This document shows, one piece after another, positions 48,283 through 57,033 of a stretch of DNA of 64,000 nucleotides. The notes beneath the pieces were generated by a model. It ran no database searches. It saw only the letters and a program-made list of their open reading frames with translations, and was not told where the DNA came from. Source of the DNA: Dyadobacter sp. CY326 (GTDB taxonomy: Bacteria > Bacteroidota > Bacteroidia > Cytophagales > Spirosomataceae); the NCBI RefSeq assembly GCF_021390515.1, contig NZ_JAJUXI010000009.1:62001-126000 (forward strand). Direction: 5' to 3'. The position numbers and the translations under genes are program-made. Position 1 is the stretch's first letter. Each line of letters opens with the position of its first letter.

Positions 48283-48427
48283 CTAAATAAAATGGCCAGT
48301 AGGCGTTAGTCTATATTTTTTGCTAAAATTATAGATTATCAAAAAAAGAAACGGGCTGAAATGAATAAAGGGATGAAGTTTTATTGAATAATGCCTTTAA
48401 TTTGCCAGCAATTGTAAACTTTTTGTT

Positions 48428-49195
48428 ATGCTTTTAGCCGTTGATGTCGGGAATACGGACACAGTTTTTGGACTTTCTCAATCGGGCGACTGGGAATATA
48501 TCTGGCGCATGCGGTCGCTTGTTCAGGAAAATGAGTCGCATTATGAGTCCAGGCTGCGGTTGCATTTTTTGGAAGCCGGACTATGGTTTGGCGATGTGGA
48601 AACGGTTGTGCTGAGCAGCGTGGTTCCTGCCATGACGCCCGTTATTCAGAGAATGCTGAGGTCAATGTTTGGTGATGACATCATCGTTGTTGGGCCAGAC
48701 ATTTTCCCGGAGCTTTCCATCGCCATCGACCATCCGCACGAGATTGGGGCCGATTTGATTGCCAATGCGGTGGCGGTCATAACGCGTTATCAGCAAAATT
48801 GTGTTGTCGTGGATTTTGGCACAGCATTGACGTTTACAACGGTTTCAAAAGACAGGAAAATCCTTGGCGTGGCCATTGTGCCTGGCTTGCTTACAGCGGT
48901 CAAAGCGCTTTTTGCCAACACAGCGCAATTACCCGAAGTCCCGCTCGTTTTGCCGAAAACAGCCATTGGAAAAAATACAACCGAAGCCATTCAAGCAGGT
49001 ATTTTGCTTGGTTATGAGGGACTTGTGAAATCGCTTTTGCAAAGAATCAAAGATGAGCTGGGAGGAGAATGCATTGCCGTTGCAACAGGCGGACTTTCTT
49101 CCATTATTGAAACACTCGAAGAAGAATTTGTAGAAATAGACCCGAGACTCACATTGGACGGACTGCGCATTATCGGTGAGCGTTTATCGGCTTAA
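48428..49195 (+). CDS. coaX: Type III pantothenate kinase
   Basis: 255 residues. ASKHA fold with phosphate-1 motif LLAVDVGNTDTVFGL, DHPHEIGADLIANAVAVITR, VVDFGTALTFTTVS and LPEVPLVLPKTAIGKNTTEA, all conserved in CoaX. It makes 4'-phosphopantothenate, the first step to coenzyme A, using ATP and a monovalent cation. The last four bases overlap the convergent gamma-glutamylcyclotransferase gene. Confidence 0.95.
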   Translation: MLLAVDVGNTDTVFGLSQSGDWEYIWRMRSLVQENESHYESRLRLHFLEAGLWFGDVETVVLSSVVPAMTPVIQRMLRSMFGDDIIVVGPDIFPELSIAIDHPHEIGADLIANAVAVITRYQQNCVVVDFGTALTFTTVSKDRKILGVAIVPGLLTAVKALFANTAQLPEVPLVLPKTAIGKNTTEAIQAGILLGYEGLVKSLLQRIKDELGGECIAVATGGLSSIIETLEEEFVEIDPRLTLDGLRIIGERLSA

Positions 49196-49587
49196 CCCCT
49201 AAAATGTCCATCCGCGATCAATGGCAAGTTGGCAACTGACTGATTGTAAAGATATACCCAGCAGTCAATTGTGTCATCGTTTTCCCTGGTAATGCTAATG
49301 GTTTTCCGCAGATATAAGCTCGATTTTTCATCTTCAAAAACATCCTCGTAATCGTCCAGTTCTACTAAAAGGGCTTCCAGGGAAGACAGCCGGTAAATTT
49401 CTCCATGCACTTTTGAGTCAGTCGCGGGTTCGTAAATTGCGCCTGGAAACCACGAAATCAGATACAGAAAACCAGGGAAGTAACCTCTCCCTTCAAATAC
49501 GGAATTGCTTCGAAGCCTTTCTGCAAATGGATTCTCAAAATTTTGCATAAGGGTTCCGTATGTGAACAAATTATAGAACTTTTCCAT
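49192..49587 (-). CDS. Gamma-glutamylcyclotransferase-like protein (AIG2 fold)
   Basis: 131 residues. The opening NLFTYGTLMQNFENP contains the YGTL substrate loop, and the catalytic glutamate position is likely in LVELDDYEDVFED. Family members cyclise gamma-glutamyl groups to 5-oxoproline. The substrate here is unknown. It ends within coaX, overlapping by four bases. Confidence 0.85.
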   Translation of the reverse strand: MEKFYNLFTYGTLMQNFENPFAERLRSNSVFEGRGYFPGFLYLISWFPGAIYEPATDSKVHGEIYRLSSLEALLVELDDYEDVFEDEKSSLYLRKTISITRENDDTIDCWVYLYNQSVANLPLIADGHFRG

Positions 49588-49680
49588 TTTACTAGTTGAG
49601 GTCGGTTTAGGGCAATGACTTGCTAACTGGATTTTTCTTATATTTACACATATAGCTTTTCATCTTACTAATATACAGTT

Positions 49681-51141
49681 ATGTACGAAAAGAATCTTGG
49701 TACAAAACAAAAAGCGCTGAGGATCAACCTGGATCACCGGATTTATGGGTCTTTCGCGGAAATTGGGGCAGGTCAGGAAACAGCTGCTTATTTTTTTAAG
49801 GCAGGCGGGGCATCGGGGACAGTGGCGAAGACAATGTCTGCTTACGATATGACTTTCAGCGACGCAATATATGGAACGGAAGAGGGCGGCAGATATGTGG
49901 TAGAATCCCGCCTGATGAAGATGCTTAACCGGGAATATAATCTTGTGGAAAAGCGGCTTTCGGAGAAAAGGGGAGAAGTAAGTCAGTTTTTTGCGTTTGC
50001 TAACACGGTTGTTGCGCTTAATTTTCAAAAAACCAATGAGTCACACGGCTGGATTGGATTGCAGTTTCAGCTTACGCCAATGGGCCCGACGAATTACGTC
50101 GTGATCCACGTGCGGATGCGCGATGATGAGAACATTCTACAGCAGCAGGCACTAGGAATTATTGGGGTTAACCTCATGTATGGCTGTTTTTTCTATTATA
50201 AATCGCCCGAAATTCTGTTGCTGTCGCTCATGGACGACTTGACGACAGATCGCATTGAAATTGATATGGTTCGCTTCAGCGGGCCGGATTTTTCAAAGGT
50301 GGATAACCGTCTGATGAGTTTAAGACTTGTGAAAAACGGGTTTACCGATGCAGCATTGTTTGGAAGCGACGGCGGTGTGTTACAGCCTTCGGAAGCATTG
50401 TACAAAAAGCACATTCTGATGATGCGCGGTCGGTTAAGGCCGATTACAAATGTCCACATTGACCTGATCAGCAATGGTCAGAAGCAATTTTTGGACGAAG
50501 AGGATGTGGATGAATCGAAAGTTGTGCTCATTTCAGAGCTTACATTGCATAACCTCAAAAGCGGCGACCGCGACATTGATGAAAAGGACTTTCTGGATCG
50601 CGTGGACATTCTTTGTTCGCTGGGGCACATGGTAATGATCTCCAATCACCACGAATATTATCGCCTTGTCGCTTATCTATCCCGACTTACCAAATTAAAA
50701 GCAGGATTGCTGCTGGGAAGCCCGAGTTTGCAGGAAATTTTTGAAGAAAAACATTACGAGTTCCTTCCTGGCGGGATTTTGGAATCCTTTGCAACGCTGT
50801 TTAGCAGAAAGGTCAAGCTTTACATTTACCCAACCTTGCAACCTGACGGATCGGTTTACAGTTGTGCCAATTTCGTCGTTCCGGATCATTTGAGGCCATT
50901 ATTTCAATATTTGGTCATCAATGATAAAATTGAGGACATTGTGAATTACAACAAAGAACACATGCACATTACGACTGATAGTGTGCTTGAAAAAATCAAA
51001 AGAGGTGAACCGGGCTGGGAAAAACTGGTGCCTGAGAATGTCGCCAAGATCATTAAAGAGAAGTCACTTTTTGGCTTGCCGGGGGAAGACAATTACCAAG
51101 ACACGGTGAAGCAGATCCATCAGGCAGTCGGAAATCTTTAA
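49681..51141 (+). CDS. Conserved protein of unknown function, 486 residues
   Basis: A soluble, well-conserved-looking protein without signal peptide or membrane helix. Landmarks: INLDHRIYGSFAEIGAGQET at residue 15, FFKAGGASGTVAKTMSAYDM near 37, GSDGGVLQPSEALYKKHILM near 226, SELTLHNLKSGDRDIDEKDF near 285 and LGSPSLQEIFEEKHY near 340. I recall near-identical proteins across Bacteroidota carrying unrelated database names (TonB-dependent receptor, nicotinate-nucleotide adenylyltransferase); nothing in the sequence supports either, since there is no plug or barrel and no HxGH motif. It is monocistronic and opposite to the cyclotransferase gene. Confidence 0.85.
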   Translation: MYEKNLGTKQKALRINLDHRIYGSFAEIGAGQETAAYFFKAGGASGTVAKTMSAYDMTFSDAIYGTEEGGRYVVESRLMKMLNREYNLVEKRLSEKRGEVSQFFAFANTVVALNFQKTNESHGWIGLQFQLTPMGPTNYVVIHVRMRDDENILQQQALGIIGVNLMYGCFFYYKSPEILLLSLMDDLTTDRIEIDMVRFSGPDFSKVDNRLMSLRLVKNGFTDAALFGSDGGVLQPSEALYKKHILMMRGRLRPITNVHIDLISNGQKQFLDEEDVDESKVVLISELTLHNLKSGDRDIDEKDFLDRVDILCSLGHMVMISNHHEYYRLVAYLSRLTKLKAGLLLGSPSLQEIFEEKHYEFLPGGILESFATLFSRKVKLYIYPTLQPDGSVYSCANFVVPDHLRPLFQYLVINDKIEDIVNYNKEHMHITTDSVLEKIKRGEPGWEKLVPENVAKIIKEKSLFGLPGEDNYQDTVKQIHQAVGNL

Positions 51142-51218
51142 TATTGGATTTGTTTTTAAATAAATAGCATTAAAAGTAGTCCTGGCCATTCCGTTGCTTT
51201 TCAGAAGAAAGCAGTGCA

Positions 51219-52541
51219 ATGACCAGGATTCTTTCTCCTCCCGTCACCTTCGCAGGAAGGCTCAAATATCTCGGCCCAGGCTTCATACTTTCAGCTGCCA
51301 TTGTTGGCTCCGGTGAACTTATTGCCACAACAGCACTTGGTGCCAAAGCTGGTTTTATTACTTTCTGGGTCATTATCGTAAGCTGTTTGGTGAAAGTGGC
51401 GCTGCAACTGGAATTTGGTAAGAACGCCATTTACACCGGAACGTTCATGATGCACAACTTCAATCAATTGCCTGGCCGCAAATTGGGAAAAGCGCATTGG
51501 AGCATTTGGCTGTGGCTTTCTTTGCAAGGGTTGAAACTATTGCAGGTCGGCGGGATTGTCGGCGGCGTTGCCATTGTCCTGAATATGGCTTGGCCATCTG
51601 TTTCAGTGAATGTTTGGGCTATTTTGTCCGTGTTAATCACTTCATTCCTGGTTTATCGCGGACATTACGGGCCGGTTGAAAAGGGTTCTTTGGTGATGAT
51701 CATTCTGTTCACGGCAGTCATTCTGATTTCACTTTTCTTGTTGCAGGGCACGCAATATGCAATCCATTGGGAACAAGTGAAGGAAGGACTTCAATTTTCG
51801 TTGCCGGGCAGTCTGGTTGCCATTGCATTCGGCGCATTCGGGATCACTGGCGTGGGTGGCGATGAGATTATGTATTACAATTATTGGTGTATTGAAAAGG
51901 GTTACGCGGCTTACACGGGCCCAAATGACGGAACAAAGGAATGGGCAGAGCGGGCAAAAGGCTGGTTTAATGTAATGTATCTGGACGCGGTTTTGTCTAT
52001 GGTCGTTTACACCGTGGTCACTGCGGCGTTTTACTTGCTCGGTGCGGCAGTTTTACACGGCGGAGGCAGTGTGCCGGAAGGTTATGAAATGATCGAAGTC
52101 TTGTCTCGCATTTTCACTGAAACGCTTGGCCTCTGGGCGAAAGACTTGTTTCTGGTCGGGGCATTTTTTGTGCTTTATTCAACACTTTTCACAGCAACTG
52201 CAAGCTGGGCGCGCGTTTGGGGCGATGCTTTTGGACAGTTGGGTTGGATGAAATTTGACTCAGCAGAATCACAACGCAAAAGCATTGGGATCTTATCCTG
52301 GATATTGCCGGCGGTGTGGTGCATTCTATTTTTGTTTATTCAATCGCCGGTGGCTATGGTCCTGTTAGGCGGGATTGCAACTTCCGTTTTATTGCTGCTT
52401 ATCGTTTACGTGGCGCTGGTTTTCCGTTATAAGGAGCTTCCTGCCTCACTGAAACCATCCTTAACGTATGACATTTTCTTCTGGATCAGTGTCGCCTCCA
52501 TTCTCACTGTCAGCGCATACGGAGTTATCCAGCTCATGTGA
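51219..52541 (+). CDS. Divergent Nramp/SLC11-like metal transporter
   Basis: 440 residues, about eleven hydrophobic helices with the Nramp start KYLGPGFILSAAIVGSGELI. In true Mn/Fe Nramp proteins this helix carries DPGN and helix 6 carries MPH, both contacting the metal. Here the first reads GSGE (residues 30-33) and the helix-6 segment reads FGITGVGGDEIMYYN (about 207-221), so both metal motifs are replaced. A changed substrate is therefore likely, such as a larger ion or another cation. The gene stands alone. Confidence 0.85.
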   Translation: MTRILSPPVTFAGRLKYLGPGFILSAAIVGSGELIATTALGAKAGFITFWVIIVSCLVKVALQLEFGKNAIYTGTFMMHNFNQLPGRKLGKAHWSIWLWLSLQGLKLLQVGGIVGGVAIVLNMAWPSVSVNVWAILSVLITSFLVYRGHYGPVEKGSLVMIILFTAVILISLFLLQGTQYAIHWEQVKEGLQFSLPGSLVAIAFGAFGITGVGGDEIMYYNYWCIEKGYAAYTGPNDGTKEWAERAKGWFNVMYLDAVLSMVVYTVVTAAFYLLGAAVLHGGGSVPEGYEMIEVLSRIFTETLGLWAKDLFLVGAFFVLYSTLFTATASWARVWGDAFGQLGWMKFDSAESQRKSIGILSWILPAVWCILFLFIQSPVAMVLLGGIATSVLLLLIVYVALVFRYKELPASLKPSLTYDIFFWISVASILTVSAYGVIQLM

Positions 52542-52582
52542 TTAATGATAGTACAAAATTGTAAAATAATAGTATTGTTCTA

Positions 52583-52627
52583 TATCAGTGATTAAGGGAA
52601 TAAATGTAAATAATCGTCTCACTGATA
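52583..52627. repeat. Inverted repeat upstream of the Gfo/Idh gene
   Basis: TATCAGTGA at 52583-52591 and TCACTGATA at 52619-52627 form perfect 9-base arms with a 27-base spacer, 42 bases before the oxidoreductase start. Could be an operator pair or a leader hairpin. Confidence 0.4.
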
Positions 52628-52668
52628 AGGCGCTACGCCATCTCGCTGACATCCTAAATTTCCCCAAT

Positions 52669-53976
52669 ATGAATAAAGAAAACGAAGTTTCGCGCAGGGA
52701 CTTTATCAAAAATTCCGCCAGCGCGGCAGTCGCCCTTTCCATTCCTTACATTATTCCTGCTAATGCTTTCGGAGCAAATGATCGGGTAAGAGTTGCCGTT
52801 CTGGGCCTGAACGGGCGTGGAAAAGACCATATCAAAGGGTTTAGCAATTTGGCCAATGTGGAGTTGGCAACATTCTGTGATCCTGATAACAATGTTCTCC
52901 AAACGAGAGCGAAGGAATTTGAAGAGAAAACCGGAAAAAAAGTAAAGACTGAAAATGATCTGCGTAAGGTTTTTGAAGATAAAACCATTGACGCCGTCAG
53001 CATTGCCACGCCAAATCACTGGCATGCCTTGGCGGCCATTTGGGCCTGCCAGGCCGGAAAGGACGTTTATGTCGAGAAACCTGGATCGCACAATCTAAGC
53101 GAAGGTCGAAAACTGGTCGAAGCGGCGCACAAATACAAACGTGTAGTGCAGCACGGCGTTCAGTTGCGAAGTTCAGAAGCGTTGCAGGAAGCAGTAAAGC
53201 ATTTGCGCGATGGGCTCATTGGAAACGTTTATATGGCAAGAGGTTTAGTGTATAAATGGCGTCCCGATATTGGCGACAGAGGCACCGAACCTGTTCCCGC
53301 GGGATTAAATTATGACCTTTGGACTGGCCCAGCCGAAATGAAACCATTTTCTAAAAACTATGTGCATTATGACTGGCACTGGCATTGGAACTACGGAAAT
53401 GGAGACATTGGCAATCAAGGGATTCACGAAACGGACATGTGTATGTGGGGACTAGGGGTCGATAGTTTCCCTGAAAAAATCACGTCTTCGGGAGGTAAGT
53501 TTTTATGGAATGATGCGAAAGAAACGCCCGAAGTGCTAAGCTCTTCATTCGTTTATCCAAAGGAAAAAAAGATCATTGAATTTGAAGTGCGTCCGTGGAT
53601 GACCAATGACGAAGGTGGCACTGGAATTGGAAATATCTTTTACGGGTCTGAGGGTTACATGGTCGTGAAAGGATACGATTTTTATGAAACGTTTCTGGGT
53701 AAGGATAAGAAGCCGGGTCCGACGCGTAAAGCGGGTGGCGATCATTACAAAAATTTCATTGACGCGGTCATTGCCAAAGATCCAAAAATCGCGAACGGCC
53801 CGGTTGAAACCGCCCACTTGTCATCCGGCCTCGCTCACCTCGGAAACATTGCATACAGAACCGGAAGAGCATTAACCTTCGATCCAAAAACAGAAAAATT
53901 TGTAAATGATGATGATGCAAATAAATATTTGACAAGAAAATATCGAGCACCATATTCGCTGCCGGCGACTGTTTGA
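52669..53976 (+). CDS. Tat-exported Gfo/Idh/MocA oxidoreductase
   Basis: 435 residues from the ATG at 52669. The signal contains SRRDFIKNSASAAVALSIPY, a twin-arginine motif, implying export folded with bound NAD(P). The Rossmann domain opens VRVAVLGLNGRGKDHI, with the typical VSIATPNHWHALAAIWACQAGKDVYVEKP including the catalytic-site EKP. The substrate-binding domain includes HWHWNYGNGDIGNQGIHETD. Such exported members are very common in Bacteroidota and act on sugars of the periplasm; substrate unknown. An upstream ATG at 52588 is rejected because it would bury the Tat signal. Confidence 0.92.
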   Translation: MNKENEVSRRDFIKNSASAAVALSIPYIIPANAFGANDRVRVAVLGLNGRGKDHIKGFSNLANVELATFCDPDNNVLQTRAKEFEEKTGKKVKTENDLRKVFEDKTIDAVSIATPNHWHALAAIWACQAGKDVYVEKPGSHNLSEGRKLVEAAHKYKRVVQHGVQLRSSEALQEAVKHLRDGLIGNVYMARGLVYKWRPDIGDRGTEPVPAGLNYDLWTGPAEMKPFSKNYVHYDWHWHWNYGNGDIGNQGIHETDMCMWGLGVDSFPEKITSSGGKFLWNDAKETPEVLSSSFVYPKEKKIIEFEVRPWMTNDEGGTGIGNIFYGSEGYMVVKGYDFYETFLGKDKKPGPTRKAGGDHYKNFIDAVIAKDPKIANGPVETAHLSSGLAHLGNIAYRTGRALTFDPKTEKFVNDDDANKYLTRKYRAPYSLPATV

Positions 53977-53995
53977 AATATTGATCGAAAATACA

Positions 53996-54025
53996 AATAG
54001 CCGGCCAGTGTCGGGCTATTTTTTT
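53996..54025 (+). terminator. Terminator of the Gfo/Idh gene
   Basis: AATAGCC at 53996-54002 pairs with GGCTATT at 54014-54020 around an 11-base loop and is followed by seven T residues in total. Confidence 0.75.
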
Positions 54026-54050
54026 GTTTTTTCAAAACGTGTTATCTTTC
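54023..54050 (+). promoter_or_regulatory. Candidate promoter of the DUF5618 gene
   Basis: TTTG at 54023-54026, a 16-base spacer, and TATCTTTC at 54043-54050 (seven of eight to TAnnTTTG). The predicted start near 54055 falls inside the 13-bp inverted repeat. Confidence 0.35.
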
Positions 54051-54076
54051 TAGCATCTTAGGGAAGATGCTAGAAA
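54047..54076. repeat. 13-bp perfect inverted repeat in the DUF5618 leader
   Basis: TTTCTAGCATCTT and AAGATGCTAGAAA are perfect complements separated by AGGG. The element ends 26 bases before the ATG. There is no T-run after it, so it is not a standard terminator; an operator or a 5' hairpin is more likely. Confidence 0.75.
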
Positions 54077-54102
54077 CAAAGTAAAAGAACAAATACACGC
54101 AC

Positions 54103-54471
54103 ATGGATTATCCTGAAATTGACAGATATCTCGCAAATGCTAGGGAGATTTTGAGTACAAAGGCACAAAAGGAAGGGAGTGAATACAAGGACATTAAATA
54201 TGTTCAAATGGCTTCCGGCACCGCCTACAATGCAGCGTTAATGATTGTTGATCAATATCTCAGCAAAAAGGAAGGAGAAAAGTTTGTTAAGCCAAAAAGT
54301 ATTGAGGACTATCGTAACAGGTTGCGGAAGCATAACAAAACGCTGCTTTCTTACTTGAATGAAGCCTATGATACTTTGCACTTGGCAGGTTATTACCACG
54401 GCACGCCGTCTGTCAGGACCATCAAGGAGGGACTTGACGCTACGAAGAAAATGCTGGCGATGATTCACTAG
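54103..54471 (+). CDS. DUF5618-family small helical protein
   Basis: 122 residues, all helical and charged. Key segments: MDYPEIDRYLANAREILSTK, QMASGTAYNAALMIVDQYL and LSYLNEAYDTLHLAGYYHG. The helix pattern resembles HEPN-type small proteins that occur in toxin-antitoxin or RNA-processing modules, but I see no R-x4-6-H catalytic motif, so this is only a resemblance. It is monocistronic, between two terminators and behind a long inverted repeat. Confidence 0.78.
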   Translation: MDYPEIDRYLANAREILSTKAQKEGSEYKDIKYVQMASGTAYNAALMIVDQYLSKKEGEKFVKPKSIEDYRNRLRKHNKTLLSYLNEAYDTLHLAGYYHGTPSVRTIKEGLDATKKMLAMIH

Positions 54472-54492
54472 TTGTTGTAAGTCTAAACAAAA

Positions 54493-54525
54493 AAATGGCT
54501 GCCAGTGCGAAACTGGCAGCCATTT
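54493..54525. terminator. Bidirectional terminator between DUF5618 and accC
   Basis: AAATGGCTGCCAGT and ACTGGCAGCCATTT form perfect 14-base arms with a GCGAA loop, with A-run and T-rich flanks on the two sides. It closes both convergent genes. Confidence 0.9.
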
Positions 54526-54545
54526 CCTTTCAATATTGTCTCCGC

Positions 54546-55889
54546 TTAAAGCGTCGAGAAGTCAAAAGTTTCCAGATATTTTGTTGTGAAATTTCCGGAT
54601 TTGAAGCCTGGATCGTCCATTAACTTGATGTGGAAAGGAATGGTTGTCTTGATTCCTTCGATCACGAATTCCTGCAATGCACGCTTCATTCGAGTAATTA
54701 CTTCTTCACGTGACTGTCCGCTCACGATGAGCTTGGCAATCATGGAATCGTAATTTGGTGGAATGGTGTATCCGCTGTAAACATGGCTATCAATGCGAAC
54801 GCCGTGGCCACCAGGGAAATGCAGGTTCGTAATCTTGCCAGGAGCTGGTCTGAAATTATTCGCTGGATCTTCTGCATTGATGCGGCACTCCATTGCAAAC
54901 AGCTTTGGGGTGTAATTAACACCAGAAATAGGCTCGCCAGCTGCCACCTTAATTTGCTCCTTAATCAGATCAAAATCAGTCACTTCTTCTGTGATCGGAT
55001 GCTCAACCTGGATACGGGTGTTCATTTCCATGAAGAAAAACTCGCCGTGTTTGTCGACAAGAAACTCAATTGTTCCCGCGCCTTCGTAACCAATGGCCTG
55101 TGCGCCTTTGATAGCGGCAGCTCCCATTCTTTCGCGCAATTCGTCAGTAATAATTGGGGAAGGAGTTTCTTCAACCAGTTTTTGGTGACGACGCTGGATG
55201 GAGCAATCGCGCTCTGATAAGTGGCAAACTTTACCAAACTGATCTCCAATGATTTGGATTTCAATGTGACGTGGCTCTTCTACAAATTTTTCAAGATATA
55301 AACCGTCATTTCCAAATGCAGCAGCAGATTCTGTGCGCGCATCATTCCACGCTTTTTCGAATTCTTCGGGCTTGTTGATGATCCGCATTCCGCGGCCACC
55401 GCCACCAGCAGTTGCCTTAACAATAACAGGATAACCAATGCCTTCTGCAAGCATTTTACCGTGTTCAACCGATTCAAGCAAGCCTTCGGAGCCCGGCACA
55501 ACCGGCACGCCGGCAGTGATCATCGTTGCTTTGGCAGTTGCCTTGTCGCCCATTCCGTTGATCTGAGCGGCAGTTGCACCAATAAATTTAATGCCATAAT
55601 CGGCACATATTTGAGAAAATTCAGCGTTTTCAGACAAAAACCCATATCCAGGGTGAATGGCGTCAGCACCGGTAACTTCGGCGGCTGAAATGATATTTTG
55701 AATACTTAGGTAAGATAGACGGCTCGGCGGCGGGCCAATGCAAACGGCCTCGTCCGCAAACCGAACGTGCAAGCTGTCCCGGTCCGCTGTGGAATACACA
55801 GCAACCGTTTTAATGCCCATTTCACGACAAGTCCTGATAACACGCAAGGCTATTTCGCCACGGTTAGCAATGAGTATCTTTTTAAACAT
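54546..55889 (-). CDS. accC: Acetyl-CoA carboxylase, biotin carboxylase subunit
   Basis: 447 residues, full length. N-terminal domain [25 protein letters not shown]-grasp with [13 protein letters not shown], and the carboxylation site [14 protein letters not shown]. It carboxylates biotin on AccB using ATP and bicarbonate. Last gene of the fatty-acid cluster, 34 bases after accB. Confidence 0.97.
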   Translation of the reverse strand: MFKKILIANRGEIALRVIRTCREMGIKTVAVYSTADRDSLHVRFADEAVCIGPPPSRLSYLSIQNIISAAEVTGADAIHPGYGFLSENAEFSQICADYGIKFIGATAAQINGMGDKATAKATMITAGVPVVPGSEGLLESVEHGKMLAEGIGYPVIVKATAGGGGRGMRIINKPEEFEKAWNDARTESAAAFGNDGLYLEKFVEEPRHIEIQIIGDQFGKVCHLSERDCSIQRRHQKLVEETPSPIITDELRERMGAAAIKGAQAIGYEGAGTIEFLVDKHGEFFFMEMNTRIQVEHPITEEVTDFDLIKEQIKVAAGEPISGVNYTPKLFAMECRINAEDPANNFRPAPGKITNLHFPGGHGVRIDSHVYSGYTIPPNYDSMIAKLIVSGQSREEVITRMKRALQEFVIEGIKTTIPFHIKLMDDPGFKSGNFTTKYLETFDFSTL

Positions 55890-55923
55890 GAAATCTAATA
55901 AGTTTTACAGATCGGTCATTGCC

Positions 55924-56406
55924 TTATACAGGCTCAACTAGGAATAAAGGTTGGTCAAATTCAACCGGAGTTGCGTTTTCAACCAGAACTTTCACAATTT
56001 TTCCTGAAATCTCTGATTCGATTTCATTGAAAAGTTTCATTGCTTCAATTACACAAACCACTTTTCCCGGATTAATTTCATCCCCTATATTCGCAAAAGC
56101 AGGAGTTTCCGGGCTGGAAGCGCGGTAGAAAGTGCCAATCATTGGCGACTTGATGGTTATTAAGTTTGAAGGAGAAGTTGGTGAGGAAACCGTTGGCTCA
56201 GTTGGCGCGGAATGCGTTACAGCCGTAGTTGGCGTTGCAGGCGCATAACTCGGTGCGGGAGCAGCGGGTGATGAAGACAATGATGCCGTTGGGGCGGAAC
56301 CATAACGCTTCACTTTAATTTTCAAATCTGTTGTTTCAATATTCACTTCATCCAGTCCCGATTGGGCAATGAAGTCAATCAATTTTTGAATTTCTTTGGT
56401 TTCCAT
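55924..56406 (-). CDS. accB: Acetyl-CoA carboxylase, biotin carboxyl carrier protein
   Basis: 160 residues. A short N-terminal helix (METKEIQKLIDFIAQSGLDE) and a Pro/Ala/Ser/Thr-rich linker (about 37-80) lead to the biotinyl domain, with the biotinylated lysine at 124 in EAMKLFNE. Cotranscribed with efp upstream and accC downstream. Confidence 0.97.
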   Translation of the reverse strand: METKEIQKLIDFIAQSGLDEVNIETTDLKIKVKRYGSAPTASLSSSPAAPAPSYAPATPTTAVTHSAPTEPTVSSPTSPSNLITIKSPMIGTFYRASSPETPAFANIGDEINPGKVVCVIEAMKLFNEIESEISGKIVKVLVENATPVEFDQPLFLVEPV

Positions 56407-56440
56407 TTAGTCAAGATTAAACTGTGGGGTGATCGTCGAG

Positions 56441-57007
56441 CTATGATTTTACTCTTTCTACGTAGTCGTAAGTGCGCGTGTCTACTTTGATCTTCTGGCC
56501 TTCTTCAATGAACAAAGGAACCATGATCCTTGCGCCGGTTTCAACTTCGATTGCTTTCTTAGGTGAGTTGGCAGTGTCACCTTTCAAGCCAGGCTCGGAG
56601 TAAGTTACCACAAGCTCTACGAAAGGAGGCAATTCGCAAAGCAACGCTGCGTCCGTTTCTGTATTAATCAAAATTTCAACTTCCTGTCCTTCTTTCATCA
56701 AGTCCGCATTCGTAACCAGTTTCTCATCAATCAAAACCTGGTCAAATGTTTCGGCATTCATGAAATTGTAGCCAACCTCGTCCTTATATAAGAACTGAAA
56801 TTTATGTCTTTCCACACGAACAGGCGTGATGCCCGCACCAGAAGAGAATGTGTTGTCTAAAACTTTACCTGATGTAAGGCTTTTCAGTTTAGTACGCACG
56901 AACGCATTGCCTTTTCCGGGCTTAACATGCTGAAATTCAATCACCTGAAATAGATCATGATTGTAGTGAATCACTAATCCGTTACGCAAATCTGCGGTAG
57001 TTGCCAT
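56441..57007 (-). CDS. efp: Elongation factor P
   Basis: 188 residues, three beta domains. It rescues ribosomes stalled on polyproline. The tip lysine is Lys32 in KPGKGNAFVR, the type that may be beta-lysylated or left unmodified. Placement between fabH and accB is a known arrangement in Bacteroidota. Confidence 0.97.
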   Translation of the reverse strand: MATTADLRNGLVIHYNHDLFQVIEFQHVKPGKGNAFVRTKLKSLTSGKVLDNTFSSGAGITPVRVERHKFQFLYKDEVGYNFMNAETFDQVLIDEKLVTNADLMKEGQEVEILINTETDAALLCELPPFVELVVTYSEPGLKGDTANSPKKAIEVETGARIMVPLFIEEGQKIKVDTRTYDYVERVKS

Positions 57008-57033
57008 TTTAATCCAAAATTAGTATTGATATT

